Shown here piece by piece: positions 1 through 8,342 of a DNA stretch of 21,339 nt (within the stretch, counting starts at the first letter, position 1; every line of letters starts with the position of its first letter). The position numbers were made by a program, and so were the translations under genes. This DNA is from Deltaproteobacteria bacterium (GTDB taxonomy: Bacteria > Desulfobacterota > Desulfobulbia > Desulfobulbales > VMSU01), in assembly GCA_021789795.1 (NCBI GenBank), contig JAJYJA010000021.1, positions 1-21,339 on the forward strand. The letters run 5' to 3'. Below the pieces are notes generated by a model. That model had not been told where the DNA came from. It saw only the letters and a list, made by a program, of their open reading frames with translations, and did not search any database.

Positions 1-124
1 TAAGCAAAAGGGCCGATATACAAGGCGCGGGGTGTGTTTGGCGAGTGAGGCCATACAGATGGTATGCCGAACGAGCCAAACCGCCACGCGCCGCAGTAGA
101 TCGGTCTTTTTGCGACGCCATCAA
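1..124 (-). mobile_element. R1 MITE-like repeat, copy 1 (cut by window start)
   Basis: This is a non-coding dispersed repeat in reverse orientation; forward orientation is taken as starting TTGATGGCGTCGCAAAAAG. Its complement is identical, base for base, to 8625-8725 plus 8888-8910. The distal end, including the sequence after CTTAGCC, lies outside the window. The repeat folds on itself: GCAAAAAGACCGAT pairs imperfectly with ATCGGCCCTTTTGC, GTTTGGC pairs with GCCAAAC, and there is an inner ATAC/GTAT hairpin. It encodes no protein. This copy lacks the M element that interrupts copy 2, so it serves as the empty site. Confidence 0.8.
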
Positions 125-195
125 GTCTTGGAATGATACTTGGTCTTGCCTTTCCTCCCCGCCCAGGCCCGGCATCCGGCCGGACAATTATCAGG

Positions 196-225
196 TTGCG
201 CCGACCGTTGTCTCTGCGATATGAT
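196..225 (+). promoter_or_regulatory. candidate sigma70-type promoter for the signalling operon
   Basis: TTGCGC (196-201) and TATGAT (220-225) are separated by 18 bases, about 100 bases ahead of the first gene of the operon. The surrounding 125-328 stretch is more AT-rich than the coding DNA and holds no credible gene. This assignment rests on motif match alone. Confidence 0.3.
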
Positions 226-328
226 AACTTGGATAAGGGAAATGACCTTCCCAACGGATCATATGGCAATTATTACCGAATCTATCCGCGATGCCCGTTA
301 ATCCTCCCCCCGGCAGGAGACCGCCACC

Positions 329-1108
329 TTGAGTTTACCCCTCATGCCGCGGATAGGGCTGGCGGCGTTCATCATCCTGCTGGGTCTCGCGGGCCCGGCC
401 GGGGCGGATTACGGCTCGTCGCCGACCAAGGGGCGACCCGCCGTCCTCACCTTAAGCACCGAGGACGAGGCGCCCGACTCGATGCCCGGCGACCGGGGAT
501 TCTGCGACCGGGTGGTGACCCTGGCCCTGCGGCGGCTGGGGATTAAGGCCAAAATCGTGCGCCTGCCCTCGGAGCGGGCCCTGCGCAACGCCGACGACGG
601 CCTGGAGGACGGCACCTTTTCCCGGGTGGGCGGCACGGTCATCACCAGCGGCTACCCCAACCTGGTACTGGTGCCGGAGCCGCTGATCCGCTTCGACTTC
701 GTGGCCTTCGCCAAGGACGCCAATCCCAAGATCGAGGGCTGGCAGAGCCTGGCCCCCTACCGAGTGGGCATCGTCAGCGGCTGGAAAATCTTGGAGCAGG
801 AGAGCACCGTGGCCCGGGCGGTCTTCACCGCCCACGAGGCGGACGCCCTGTTGCGGATGCTGGCGGCGGGCAGGATCGACCTGGCCATCTACGATCGCCA
901 GCAGGGGCTCTACCTCATCCGCGCCCTGGGCCTGACCGCCCTGCACCCCTTAAGCCCGCCCCTGATGCGCCAGGACATGTACCTCTACCTGCACCGCCGC
1001 TACCAGGCCCTGGTGCCCGTCCTGACCGAGGCCTTGGCCCAGATGAAGCGGGACGGCGCCTACCAGGCCATCGTCCAGAAGACCGAGGAGGGGCTACAAG
1101 GGCCATGA
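329..1108 (+). CDS. periplasmic solute-binding protein, family 3-like
   Basis: A 259-residue protein with an N-terminal export signal (about residues 1-26, hydrophobic run then GPAGA) and a mature domain resembling bacterial extracellular solute-binding family 3. Recognisable features are the LTLSTEDEAPDSM opening strand, the LPSERAL segment, the LVPEPLIRFDFVAFA hinge strand and a C-terminal helix of the MKRDGAYQAI type. The start is TTG at 329, preceded by AGGAGA at 315-320; an in-frame ATG at 344 is the alternative but is farther from that site. It overlaps the next gene by 4 bases (ATGA). No permease or ATPase gene is nearby, so a role as a periplasmic ligand receptor feeding the adjacent sensors is more likely than transport. 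The ligand cannot be predicted; amino acids are typical of the family. Confidence 0.8.
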   Translation: MSLPLMPRIGLAAFIILLGLAGPAGADYGSSPTKGRPAVLTLSTEDEAPDSMPGDRGFCDRVVTLALRRLGIKAKIVRLPSERALRNADDGLEDGTFSRVGGTVITSGYPNLVLVPEPLIRFDFVAFAKDANPKIEGWQSLAPYRVGIVSGWKILEQESTVARAVFTAHEADALLRMLAAGRIDLAIYDRQQGLYLIRALGLTALHPLSPPLMRQDMYLYLHRRYQALVPVLTEALAQMKRDGAYQAIVQKTEEGLQGP

Positions 1109-2427
1109 CCTCCATCCTCCCGCCCCGGCAATCCTTAAGCTACCGGCTGCTGGCCCTGCTCCTGGTCATCAGCCTCTCCGTCTCCCTGCTCCTGACCGGG
1201 CTGATGGTCGGGCGCGACTACCGCCAGGCGATTCAGGAAGTGGACAGCCAGATGGCCCTGATCGCCGAACGCGACGTGCCGGTGATCGAGGACAACCTGT
1301 GGGTCATGGACAACGACGATGTCCGGGTGGTGCTGCGCGGGCTCCTGCACAGCCCCTACCTCTGGCACGCCTTAATCGAGGATCAGAAGGGCCAGTTGAG
1401 CATCGAGGAGGGTGAGGCCCCGTCCGGCCATCTCCTGCAACGGGAGTTACCCCTGGCCTACACCTACGACGGCCAGACCGTCAACCTGGGCCGGCTCAAG
1501 ATCGATTTTTCCCTGGACGAATTGTACAACGCCCTGCTCGCCGGGGCGGGGCAGCGGCTGCTGGTCAACGGCGGCGGGGTGCTGCTGGCGGCCCTGGCCT
1601 TCTTCTGGCTGCTGCAAGCCATGCTAACCCGGCATCTGCTGGCCATCTCCACCTATCTCAAGGAACACGACGACTGGGATGACGCCACCCCGCTGCGCCT
1701 GACCGGCCGGCCAGGCCTGCCGACGACGGAGGAGGTGGACGAACTGGAACGGATCGTGCTGGCGATCAACGACCTGCGCCGCCACCAGCGGGAGGCGGTC
1801 ACCGCCTTGCAGGCCGAAATCGGCACCCGCCGCCGGGCCGAAGCCTCGTTAAGAGAAAGCGAGGAGATACTGCGGGCCATCTTCGAGCAGGCGGCGGTGG
1901 GCCTGGCCCGGATCGATCCCGAAAACGGCTGCCTCTTGCAGGTGAACCAGCGCTACTGCGACCTGGTCGGCTACAGTCCGGAGGAACTGACCGGCAGGCC
2001 CTATCAGTCCCTGACCCATCCCGACGACCGGGCCTCGGGGTCTGACTGCCTGCGCCGGTTGCGGCTGGGCTCCTGCCGCTCGTGCAGCCTGGAGCAGCGC
2101 TATCTCCGCCTAAACGGCGAGCCGGTCTGGGTGCAGTTGACCATGTCCCCGGTGCGGGCCGCGAACGCGATGCCGGCCGGCTATATCCTGGTGGTCGAGG
2201 ACATCGGCCCCCGCCGGGCGGCGGAGGCGGAACTGGCCGGGCACCAGCGGCTGCTGGAGGATCTGGTGCGGCAACGCACCGAGGAGCTAAGGGAGCGCAA
2301 CCAGCGTCTGGCGGCCTTGAATCAGCACTTCGTGGGCCGGGAGCTGCGCATGGCGGAGCTGAAGGCCGAGAACAAACGCCTACGCCAGGCCGCCGGGGCC
2401 GCCAGCCCGGGAGAGCCTCGGGGGTGA
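1105..2427 (+). CDS. membrane PAS sensor protein without a kinase domain
   Basis: A 440-residue protein. Transmembrane helices are at about 14-34 and 152-173, enclosing a periplasmic domain of roughly 115 residues. The DNLWVMDNDDVRVVLRGLL segment recalls CHASE5-like sensor domains (an inference). A linker helix to about 250 is followed by a PAS domain (about 251-368, with the NQRYCDLVGYSPEEL core) and a coiled coil to the C terminus (about 370-430). There is no HisKA, HATPase, GGDEF or receiver domain, so the protein cannot signal by phosphorylation alone. A CxxC pair (C324, C327) lies within the PAS domain. It starts at ATG 1105, inside the stop of the solute-binding gene, and ends inside the start of the kinase gene. 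This suggests translational coupling and perhaps a complex of all three products. Confidence 0.8.
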   Translation: MTSILPPRQSLSYRLLALLLVISLSVSLLLTGLMVGRDYRQAIQEVDSQMALIAERDVPVIEDNLWVMDNDDVRVVLRGLLHSPYLWHALIEDQKGQLSIEEGEAPSGHLLQRELPLAYTYDGQTVNLGRLKIDFSLDELYNALLAGAGQRLLVNGGGVLLAALAFFWLLQAMLTRHLLAISTYLKEHDDWDDATPLRLTGRPGLPTTEEVDELERIVLAINDLRRHQREAVTALQAEIGTRRRAEASLRESEEILRAIFEQAAVGLARIDPENGCLLQVNQRYCDLVGYSPEELTGRPYQSLTHPDDRASGSDCLRRLRLGSCRSCSLEQRYLRLNGEPVWVQLTMSPVRAANAMPAGYILVVEDIGPRRAAEAELAGHQRLLEDLVRQRTEELRERNQRLAALNQHFVGRELRMAELKAENKRLRQAAGAASPGEPRG

Positions 2428-4976
2428 GGCTAACCACGCCCCTCGCCCTCCTCCTGGCCCTCTGTCTGCTCGCCGGCTGGCCGTCCACCCCCCTGGCCGC
2501 CGGGGCCGAAGAGGTCAACCTCCACCAGACGCTGCGGGTGGTGATGGACGACAACTACCCGCCTTACGTCTTCAGGGACCCCAAGACCGGGGGGCTCCAG
2601 GGCATCCTGATCGATCAGTGGCGGCTGTGGGAGGCCAAGACCGGCGTGAGGGCGCATCTCACCGGCATGGACTGGGGCAAGGCCCAGCGCCGGATGCTGG
2701 CCGGGGAGTTCCAGGTCATCGACACCATCTTCCGCACCCCCAGCCGGGAGGCGCTCTACGACTTTAGCCGCCCCTACGCCAGGATCGAGGTGCCGGTCTT
2801 CTTCAGCGCCGGCATCTCCGGCATCCGGGGGGTGGCCGACCTAAGCGGCTTCGTGGTGGCGGCCAAGGCCGGGGACAGCGTCGTCGAGTTCCTGCGCCAG
2901 CACGGGATCAGCCGGATCGAGACCTACCCCAGCTACGAGAGGCTCCTCGCCGCGGCCCGGGATGGCAAGGTCAAGGTCTTCACGGTGGACAAGCCGCCGG
3001 CCCTCTACCTCCTAAACCGGATGGGCCTGCTAGACAGGTTCCGCCAAGGCCCGGACCTCTACCAAGGCGAGTTTCACCGGGCGGTGCGCAAGGGCGACAC
3101 CGCCCTGCTCGGTCTGGTCGAGGACGGCTTCGCCAAGATCTCGAAGCAAGAGTACCAGGCCATCGACCGCCGCTGGCTGGGCTCGCCGCTCATCGCCGCC
3201 GCCCGCCCTTACCGGCGTTACGCCCTGCACCTCCTGGCCGGGGCCACGGCCCTGGTGGCGACCTTGGGTCTCTGGCTGTGGCTGACAAGACGGATGGTGG
3301 CCAGTCGCACCCGGGACCTACGCCGGGAGATCGCCCAAAGGGAGAAGACCGAGGCCTGGTTGCAGTCCCTGGTCCGCGCCATCCCCGACCTGGTCTGGTT
3401 CAAGGACCTTGAGGGCGCCTATCTGTTCTGCAACCCCCGGGCCGAGGCCTGGTTGGGCCGCCCGGAGGCGGAGATTATCGGCCTTAACGATCACCAGCTC
3501 ATGGACCAGGGCCTGGCCCAGATCTTTCGCCAAAGCGACCAGGCGGCCCTGCTGAGCGGCGGGCCGGTGGCCAGCGAACGGGAGCTGGCCTTCGCCGACG
3601 GCCATCGGGAAAGGCTCGCCATCGTCAAGACCCCGGTGCGCGACCGAGATGGCCGTCCGACAGGGGTGCTGGGCATCGCCCGCGACATCACCGCCATGCG
3701 CCAGGCCCAGGAACGGATGCGGGAACGGGAGGAACTGTTCTCCAACATCGTCGAGCAGGCCATGGACGCCATCGTCCTGATCGACGGCGAGAGCGGGACA
3801 TTTTTGGAGTTCAACCAGGCGGCCCACCAGAACCTGGGCTACAGCCGGGAGGAGTTCGCCGGACTTAAGATCGCCGACATCGAGGCCCAGCAGACCCCGG
3901 AGGAAATCGCCCGCAATATGGCCCTCCTGCGGCAACTTCCGGGGATGAGCTTCGACACCCAACACCGCCGCCGCGACGGCAGTCTGCGGGAGGTGTGGGT
4001 CAGCGCCCGGCAGATCGTGACGGCGGGCCGGCCCGCCCTGGCGGCGGTATGGCGCGACACCACCGAGCGCCGCCGCCAGGAGGCGGAACTGGATCGCTAC
4101 CGGGCCAGCCTGGAGACCCAGGTGCGGGAGCGCACCTCCGAGCTGGAGTCGGCCCAGCAGGCCCTGCTCAACCTGCTCGACGACACCCGGGCGGCCAAAA
4201 ACTCCCTGGAGCAGGCCAACCTGCGGCTCCAGGAGCTGGATCGCTTAAAATCCCTGTTCATCGCCTCCATGAGCCACGAGCTGCGCACCCCGATGAACGC
4301 CATCATCGGTTACGCCTCCATCCTGGAACAGGGCTGGGACGGCCCCCTAAGCGACCGGCAGCGGCAGGGGGTGGAACGGGTGCTGCGGGCCGGGCGGCAT
4401 CTGCTGGGCCTAATCAACGACATCATCGACCTGGGCAAGATCGAGGCCGGGGTCTTCGAGGCGGCCAGGGACGAATTCGACAGCCAGGCCATGGGCCGGG
4501 AGGCGGTGGAGATGGTGACGGGCGAGGCCCAGGCCAAGGGGCTCGCCCTGCGGGTTACCCTCTGCGCCGCGCCGCTGCGCACCGACCGGAAACGCCTGAC
4601 CCAGGCGCTCATCAACCTGCTCGGCAACGCCATCAAGTTCACCGCCCAGGGCGAGGTGCGCCTGACCATGGAACGACGGGCCCGGGAGGCCCTGGACGGC
4701 GACCTGGCCCGCCGCCTGGCCCGCTCGCCCCATCAGGAGTTTCTGTGGGTGGAGGTGGCGGACACCGGCATCGGCATGCGGGAAGAGGAGTTGCCCCGGC
4801 TGTTTAAGCCCTTCTGCCGCCTGCACGAGACCGGGCGCTCCGTCTATCCCGGCGCCGGCCTGGGGCTGTACCTGACCGGGCGGCTGATCCGCGAGGCCTT
4901 GGGCGGCGAGATCGTGGCGCGCAGCGAGGCGGGGAAGGGCAGCGTCTTCACCCTGGCGGTGCCCACCCAGCTGTAA
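2424..4976 (+). CDS. solute-binding-domain PAS/PAS sensor histidine kinase
   Basis: An 850-residue protein starting at GTG 2424, which overlaps the preceding TGA (GTGA) and follows GGGAGA at 2409-2414. Domains in order: signal sequence (1-27); family 3 solute-binding domain (about 35-255, with NYPPYVF and the DFSRPY segment); transmembrane helix (about 266-286); PAS 1 (about 312-428); PAS 2 (about 436-550); coiled coil; HisKA with phospho-acceptor H618 in SMSHELRTPMN; HATPase with N735 in NLLGNAIKFT, DTGIGM at 780-785 and GAGLGL at 810-815. All catalytic motifs are present. The protein should autophosphorylate in response to a periplasmic ligand and donate to the downstream receivers. A MITE inserted at the 3' end supplies the stop codon; the sequence before insertion would have encoded one extra Thr before its own TAA. 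Confidence 0.88.
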   Translation: MRLTTPLALLLALCLLAGWPSTPLAAGAEEVNLHQTLRVVMDDNYPPYVFRDPKTGGLQGILIDQWRLWEAKTGVRAHLTGMDWGKAQRRMLAGEFQVIDTIFRTPSREALYDFSRPYARIEVPVFFSAGISGIRGVADLSGFVVAAKAGDSVVEFLRQHGISRIETYPSYERLLAAARDGKVKVFTVDKPPALYLLNRMGLLDRFRQGPDLYQGEFHRAVRKGDTALLGLVEDGFAKISKQEYQAIDRRWLGSPLIAAARPYRRYALHLLAGATALVATLGLWLWLTRRMVASRTRDLRREIAQREKTEAWLQSLVRAIPDLVWFKDLEGAYLFCNPRAEAWLGRPEAEIIGLNDHQLMDQGLAQIFRQSDQAALLSGGPVASERELAFADGHRERLAIVKTPVRDRDGRPTGVLGIARDITAMRQAQERMREREELFSNIVEQAMDAIVLIDGESGTFLEFNQAAHQNLGYSREEFAGLKIADIEAQQTPEEIARNMALLRQLPGMSFDTQHRRRDGSLREVWVSARQIVTAGRPALAAVWRDTTERRRQEAELDRYRASLETQVRERTSELESAQQALLNLLDDTRAAKNSLEQANLRLQELDRLKSLFIASMSHELRTPMNAIIGYASILEQGWDGPLSDRQRQGVERVLRAGRHLLGLINDIIDLGKIEAGVFEAARDEFDSQAMGREAVEMVTGEAQAKGLALRVTLCAAPLRTDRKRLTQALINLLGNAIKFTAQGEVRLTMERRAREALDGDLARRLARSPHQEFLWVEVADTGIGMREEELPRLFKPFCRLHETGRSVYPGAGLGLYLTGRLIREALGGEIVARSEAGKGSVFTLAVPTQL

Positions 4977-5126
4977 CTATCCAGCCGCACCCCATCTGCT
5001 TTGTCACCAGCCGGCTCACATACCAAAAAGTATAGCTCGCCGGCTGGTTTCGCGCATCTGGGGCGCGGCTGAATAGTTACGGTCCCCAGCCGGTGCCAAT
5101 GCTGCGGCAATAAGCTGGATCGTTAC
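4973..5126 (+). mobile_element. M element (GTAAC-ended MITE), copy A, 154 bp
   Basis: A non-coding element with GTAACTATCCAGC at the left end and the inverted form GCTGGATCGTTAC at the right end. It is flanked by an exact 8-bp direct repeat, ACCCAGCT, at 4965-4972 and 5127-5134. The first 108 bases are themselves a long imperfect hairpin ending in ...GAATAGTTAC, with a 10-bp inner stem ACCAGCCGGC/GCCGGCTGGT; a 46-bp tail follows. GTAA termini and 8-bp duplications are characteristic of the IS66 family, so this is likely a non-autonomous IS66-type derivative. It lies between two genes of one operon and may reduce read-through. Confidence 0.88.
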
Positions 5127-5151
5127 ACCCAGCTTACATAAAACCACTACC

Positions 5152-5173
5152 GACGGCTGGCAGCCAGCCCGTC
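5152..5173 (+). promoter_or_regulatory. small leader hairpin before the hybrid kinase gene
   Basis: GACGGCTGG and CCAGCCCGTC form a stem with one bulged base and a CAG loop. It lies 20 bases ahead of the ATG at 5194, between the M element and the ribosome-binding region (ACAGGA at 5186-5191). It is not followed by a T tract, so it is not a canonical terminator. Its role is unknown. Confidence 0.25.
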
Positions 5174-5193
5174 ACAACCTAAAAGACAGGACG

Positions 5194-7614
5194 ATGAAGA
5201 TACTGATCGTAGAAGATTATCTGGAAGACCGGGAGCTTATGCGGCGGATCGTCGAGCACCACGGCCACGAGGCCATCGAGGCGGGCGACGGTCAGGAGGC
5301 CCTGGCCCTGGCCGAACGGGAGACGCCCGACCTGATCGTCTCCGACCTGCTGATGCCGGGCCTAGACGGCTTCGGGCTGCTCAAGGCCATCGCCGAGCGG
5401 CCCCGCCTGCGGCAGGTGCCGTTCATCGTCTATTCCGCCATCTACACCGACCTGCGGGAAAAGGAGTGGGCCCTTTCCCTGGGCGCCGACGCCTTCCTGG
5501 TGAAGCCGCTGCCGCCCGAAGCCCTGTGGGAGGAAATCGAGCGGGTCTTGTCCGCCAAGGGCCAGGCGCACCGGAAACGCCAACGCCCCGCCCCCAAGGA
5601 GGAGACCGAGTTCCTGAAGGAGTACTCCACCACCGTCGCCTACCGCCTGGAGCAGAAGGTCAAGGAGTTGCAGGACACCCAGTCCAGGCTGGCGGTGAGC
5701 GAGAGCCGCTACCGGCTGCTCTTCCTCTCCCTGCAAGACGTGATCTTCATCGCCGACCCGTCCCTGCAGATCACCGACGTCAACCAGCCCGCCCTGCGCC
5801 GCGTCCTGGGTTTCGAGAGCGAGGAGGTGGTGGGCGGCGAGCTGTGCATGTTCTTCGACGACATCCTGCCCGCCGCCGAACTCAAGCGCCGGTTGTGTCA
5901 GCTTACCCCGGAGCGGGGAGAAACGGCCCGCTTCCGCACCCCGGTGCGCCGCCGGGACGGCAGCCTGATCGCCGGCCAGGTATCCACCTGCGGGATGTTT
6001 GACCTGGCGGGCCGCCAGGTGGGGGCCATCGTCAGCTTGCGGGACGTCACCCGCGAGGAGACGGCCACGGAAGAGGCCCGCCTGGCCCACCAGGAGTGGG
6101 ATCGCACCTTCGACGCCATCAACGACGTGGTGACCGTCCAGGATCGCGAGATGCTGATCACCCGGATCAATGCCGCCGGCTGCGCCCTGTTCCACGCCCA
6201 ACCGGGCGACCTGGTGGGCAAGCACTGCTACGAGCTGTTCACCGGACTTGACGCCCCCTGCGAGGGTTGCCCGGTGGTGGAGTCGGCCAACGATTTCCAG
6301 CCCCATTCCCAGGAGGTACATCACGCCACCCTGGACAAGACCTTCCAGGTCACCGCCATCCCCATCCTGGACCAGGGCGGCCAGTTGACCGGCATCGCCC
6401 ATTTCGCCCGCGACATCACCGAGCAAAAAGAGGTGGAACGGCAGTTGCGCCAGGCCCAGAAGCTGGAATCAATCGGCATCCTGGCCGGCGGCATCGCCCA
6501 CGACTTCAACAACATCCTGACCGCCATCTTCGGCTACGGGGAGCTCTTGGACATGAAGCTGCCCGAGTCGTCGCCCGAGCGGGAAGACCTGCGCCAGGTG
6601 CTCGACGCCGCCCACCGGGCCCGGGAGCTGGTGCGCCAGATCCTGACCTTCAGCCGTAGCGGCGAACGGGTCTTCGAGCCCCTGGCCCTGGCGCCGGTGG
6701 TCAAGGAGGCCTTGAAGCTGCTGCGCGCCTCCCTCCCCGCCACCATCGCCATCCAGCAGGAGATCGACCGCGAGTGCCGGCTGGTGATGGCCGACGCCAC
6801 CCAGATCCACCAGGTGATCATGAACCTGTGCACCAACGCCTTCCACGCCATGCGGGAGACGGGCGGGACGCTGACCGTCTCCCTGCGCGAGGTCGAGGTG
6901 CGCTCCGAGGGCAACGAACTGCCGACCTGGCACTCCCCGCCGCCGGGGGTCTATCTTCAGCTGACGGTGGGTGACACCGGCAGCGGGGTGCCGTCCTACC
7001 TCACGGAAAAGATCTTCGAGCCCTACTTCACCACCAAGGAGCGCGGCGAGGGCACCGGCCTGGGGCTGTCGGTGGTGCACGGCATCGTCCTGGCGCACGG
7101 CGGACATATCGGGGTGGAGGGCGGCGAGGGCCGGGGGGCCATCTTCCGGGTCTATCTGCCGACCATGGCCAACCAGGACGAGCATCCGGTGTCGCCCGCC
7201 GTCCGCCTGGCCAATATCTCCGGCGCCGGCGAGCGCATCCTCCTGGTCGATGACGAGCTGACCCTGGCCCAGTTCGAGGAACGGGCCCTGACCGCCTACG
7301 GCTATCGGGTCACCGCCGTCACCAGCAGCGAGGAGGCCTGGGAGGTCTTCTCCGCCCGGCCCCGGCACTTCGACCTGCTGATGACCGACATGACCATGCC
7401 CGGCCTGACCGGCATCGAGCTGATCGAACGGGTGCGGGGGGTGCGTCGCGACCTGCCGGTGATCGTCTGCACCGGTTTCAGCGACTTAATTGACGACCAG
7501 CGGGCCCGGGAGATGGACATCTCCGCCCTGCTGATGAAGCCGCTCACCATGCGCACCCTGGTGAAGACGGTGCGCGAGGCCTTAGACTCCAGGGGCCGGG
7601 AACAGGGGGTCTGA
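5194..7614 (+). CDS. hybrid histidine kinase REC-PAS-PAS-HisKA-HATPase-REC
   Basis: A soluble 806-residue protein with no transmembrane helix. The N-terminal receiver (1-120) has phospho-acceptor D51 in SDLLMPGLDG and K104. A coiled linker leads to PAS 1 (about 168-288) and PAS 2 (about 298-410). HisKA carries H436 in GGIAHDFNN. HATPase carries N548, DTGSG (594-598) and GTGLGL (620-625). The C-terminal receiver (about 680-797) has D732 and K782. PAS 2 contains three close cysteines (C345, C356, C359) in HCYELFTGLDAPCEGCP, which could bind a metal or sense redox. The N-terminal receiver probably accepts phosphate from the upstream binding-protein kinase, and the terminal receiver could pass it on through an HPt protein encoded elsewhere. 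It is one base from the following receiver gene. Confidence 0.88.
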   Translation: MKILIVEDYLEDRELMRRIVEHHGHEAIEAGDGQEALALAERETPDLIVSDLLMPGLDGFGLLKAIAERPRLRQVPFIVYSAIYTDLREKEWALSLGADAFLVKPLPPEALWEEIERVLSAKGQAHRKRQRPAPKEETEFLKEYSTTVAYRLEQKVKELQDTQSRLAVSESRYRLLFLSLQDVIFIADPSLQITDVNQPALRRVLGFESEEVVGGELCMFFDDILPAAELKRRLCQLTPERGETARFRTPVRRRDGSLIAGQVSTCGMFDLAGRQVGAIVSLRDVTREETATEEARLAHQEWDRTFDAINDVVTVQDREMLITRINAAGCALFHAQPGDLVGKHCYELFTGLDAPCEGCPVVESANDFQPHSQEVHHATLDKTFQVTAIPILDQGGQLTGIAHFARDITEQKEVERQLRQAQKLESIGILAGGIAHDFNNILTAIFGYGELLDMKLPESSPEREDLRQVLDAAHRARELVRQILTFSRSGERVFEPLALAPVVKEALKLLRASLPATIAIQQEIDRECRLVMADATQIHQVIMNLCTNAFHAMRETGGTLTVSLREVEVRSEGNELPTWHSPPPGVYLQLTVGDTGSGVPSYLTEKIFEPYFTTKERGEGTGLGLSVVHGIVLAHGGHIGVEGGEGRGAIFRVYLPTMANQDEHPVSPAVRLANISGAGERILLVDDELTLAQFEERALTAYGYRVTAVTSSEEAWEVFSARPRHFDLLMTDMTMPGLTGIELIERVRGVRRDLPVIVCTGFSDLIDDQRAREMDISALLMKPLTMRTLVKTVREALDSRGREQGV

Positions 7615-7615
7615 A

Positions 7616-8017
7616 ATGCCAGGGGCGGGAGTCAAGACGGTGCTGGCGGTGGACGACAACGAGGAGAGCCTGCGGCTCATGGCCTGCATCGTCGAGAGAA
7701 CGGGCCACCGCCTGATCCTCGCCCGCAGCGGTGAGGAGGCGGTGGCCCTGGCAGAACAGGAGCGGCCCGACCTGATCCTGATGGACATCAAACTGCCGGG
7801 CATCGACGGCCTGGAGGCCAGCCGGCGGATCCGAGAGTCCCTGCCCACGGTGCCGATCATCGCGGTAACCGCCCACGCCATGACCGGCGACCGGGAGCGC
7901 TTCCTGGCCGCCGGCTGCAACTTTCACCTTGAAAAACCCCTAAATCCCCTGGCGGTGCTGGAACGGATCGGGCGTTATCTGGAGAAGGACGAGACGGCTA
8001 TTCCAGCAGGGCGCTGA
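7616..8017 (+). CDS. single-domain response regulator (CheY-like receiver)
   Basis: A 133-residue lone receiver. Acidic residues D13/D14, phospho-acceptor D57 in LILMDIKLPGIDG, T85 in IIAVTAHAM and K107 in HLEKPLNP are all present, so it should be active. There is no output domain. The ATG at 7616 lies one base after the stop of the hybrid kinase, with a purine-rich run (AACAGGGGG) ahead of it, so the two are probably co-translated. It would act as a diffusible phosphate carrier or by protein-protein contact. Its last 20 bases overlap the 3' end of the convergent toxin gene. Confidence 0.85.
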   Translation: MPGAGVKTVLAVDDNEESLRLMACIVERTGHRLILARSGEEAVALAEQERPDLILMDIKLPGIDGLEASRRIRESLPTVPIIAVTAHAMTGDRERFLAAGCNFHLEKPLNPLAVLERIGRYLEKDETAIPAGR

Positions 8018-8342
8018 CCCTGGCCAGCACCTCGGCCACCACCTCCGGCGGCGCCGACTCGACAATTTGTCCGCCCCGCTGCTTGAAATCCAGCATCCGC
8101 ACCTGGTTACAGAGCGTGACCCCCTGTACCTTACCGCCCGAGCCCAACAGGGAGACGGTAAAACCGTTTTCTCGGGCAAAGGCCCCGCCTTGGGTAATGG
8201 GGGCCACCAGGGCCAGCCCGAAACGGTTGAAGGCCGAGACGGTAAGCACCAGGACGTAGCGCCGCCCCCGCTGCTCCCGTCCGGAGGCGGGATCGAGATC
8301 AAGGTGCAGGATGTCGCCCCGATCAGGAACCCCGCCCTTCAC
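7998..8342 (-). CDS. chpB: ChpB/MazF-family mRNA interferase toxin
   Basis: A 114-residue protein of the PemK/MazF fold. It carries RGDILHLDLDPASGREQRG, LVLTVSAFNRFGLALVAPIT, QGGAFARENGF and LCNQVRMLDF in the order and spacing of E. coli ChpB (116 residues). MazF-family toxins are sequence-specific RNA endonucleases. The usual RP after the EQxG motif is RY here. The start is GTG at 8342-8340, overlapping the antitoxin stop (GTGA), which is the normal coupled antitoxin-toxin arrangement. A longer reading from further upstream would overlap the antitoxin and is not needed. The 3' end runs 20 bases into the response-regulator gene on the opposite strand. Confidence 0.85.
   Translation of the reverse strand: MKGGVPDRGDILHLDLDPASGREQRGRRYVLVLTVSAFNRFGLALVAPITQGGAFARENGFTVSLLGSGGKVQGVTLCNQVRMLDFKQRGGQIVESAPPEVVAEVLARVSALLE

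Noticed and set aside
133..546. 137-codon frame at the left end
   Set aside because: It overlaps the solute-binding gene in another frame, has proline/arginine-rich shadow composition and no recognisable domain.
2082..2423. Longer start for the solute-binding-domain kinase
   Set aside because: It would lie in the wrong frame over the PAS protein and precede the signal sequence; GTG 2424 starts exactly at the signal peptide and overlaps the previous stop.
4844..5110. Open frame on the minus strand of M element A (translated MPQ..WH..LG.VTIQPRPRC...LDSY)
   Set aside because: The same peptide frame recurs in the other long M copies but uses different start codons (TTG, GTG) with no ribosome-binding site, and runs into unrelated host sequence. 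It is a by-product of the repeat, though it is easily mis-annotated as a protein.
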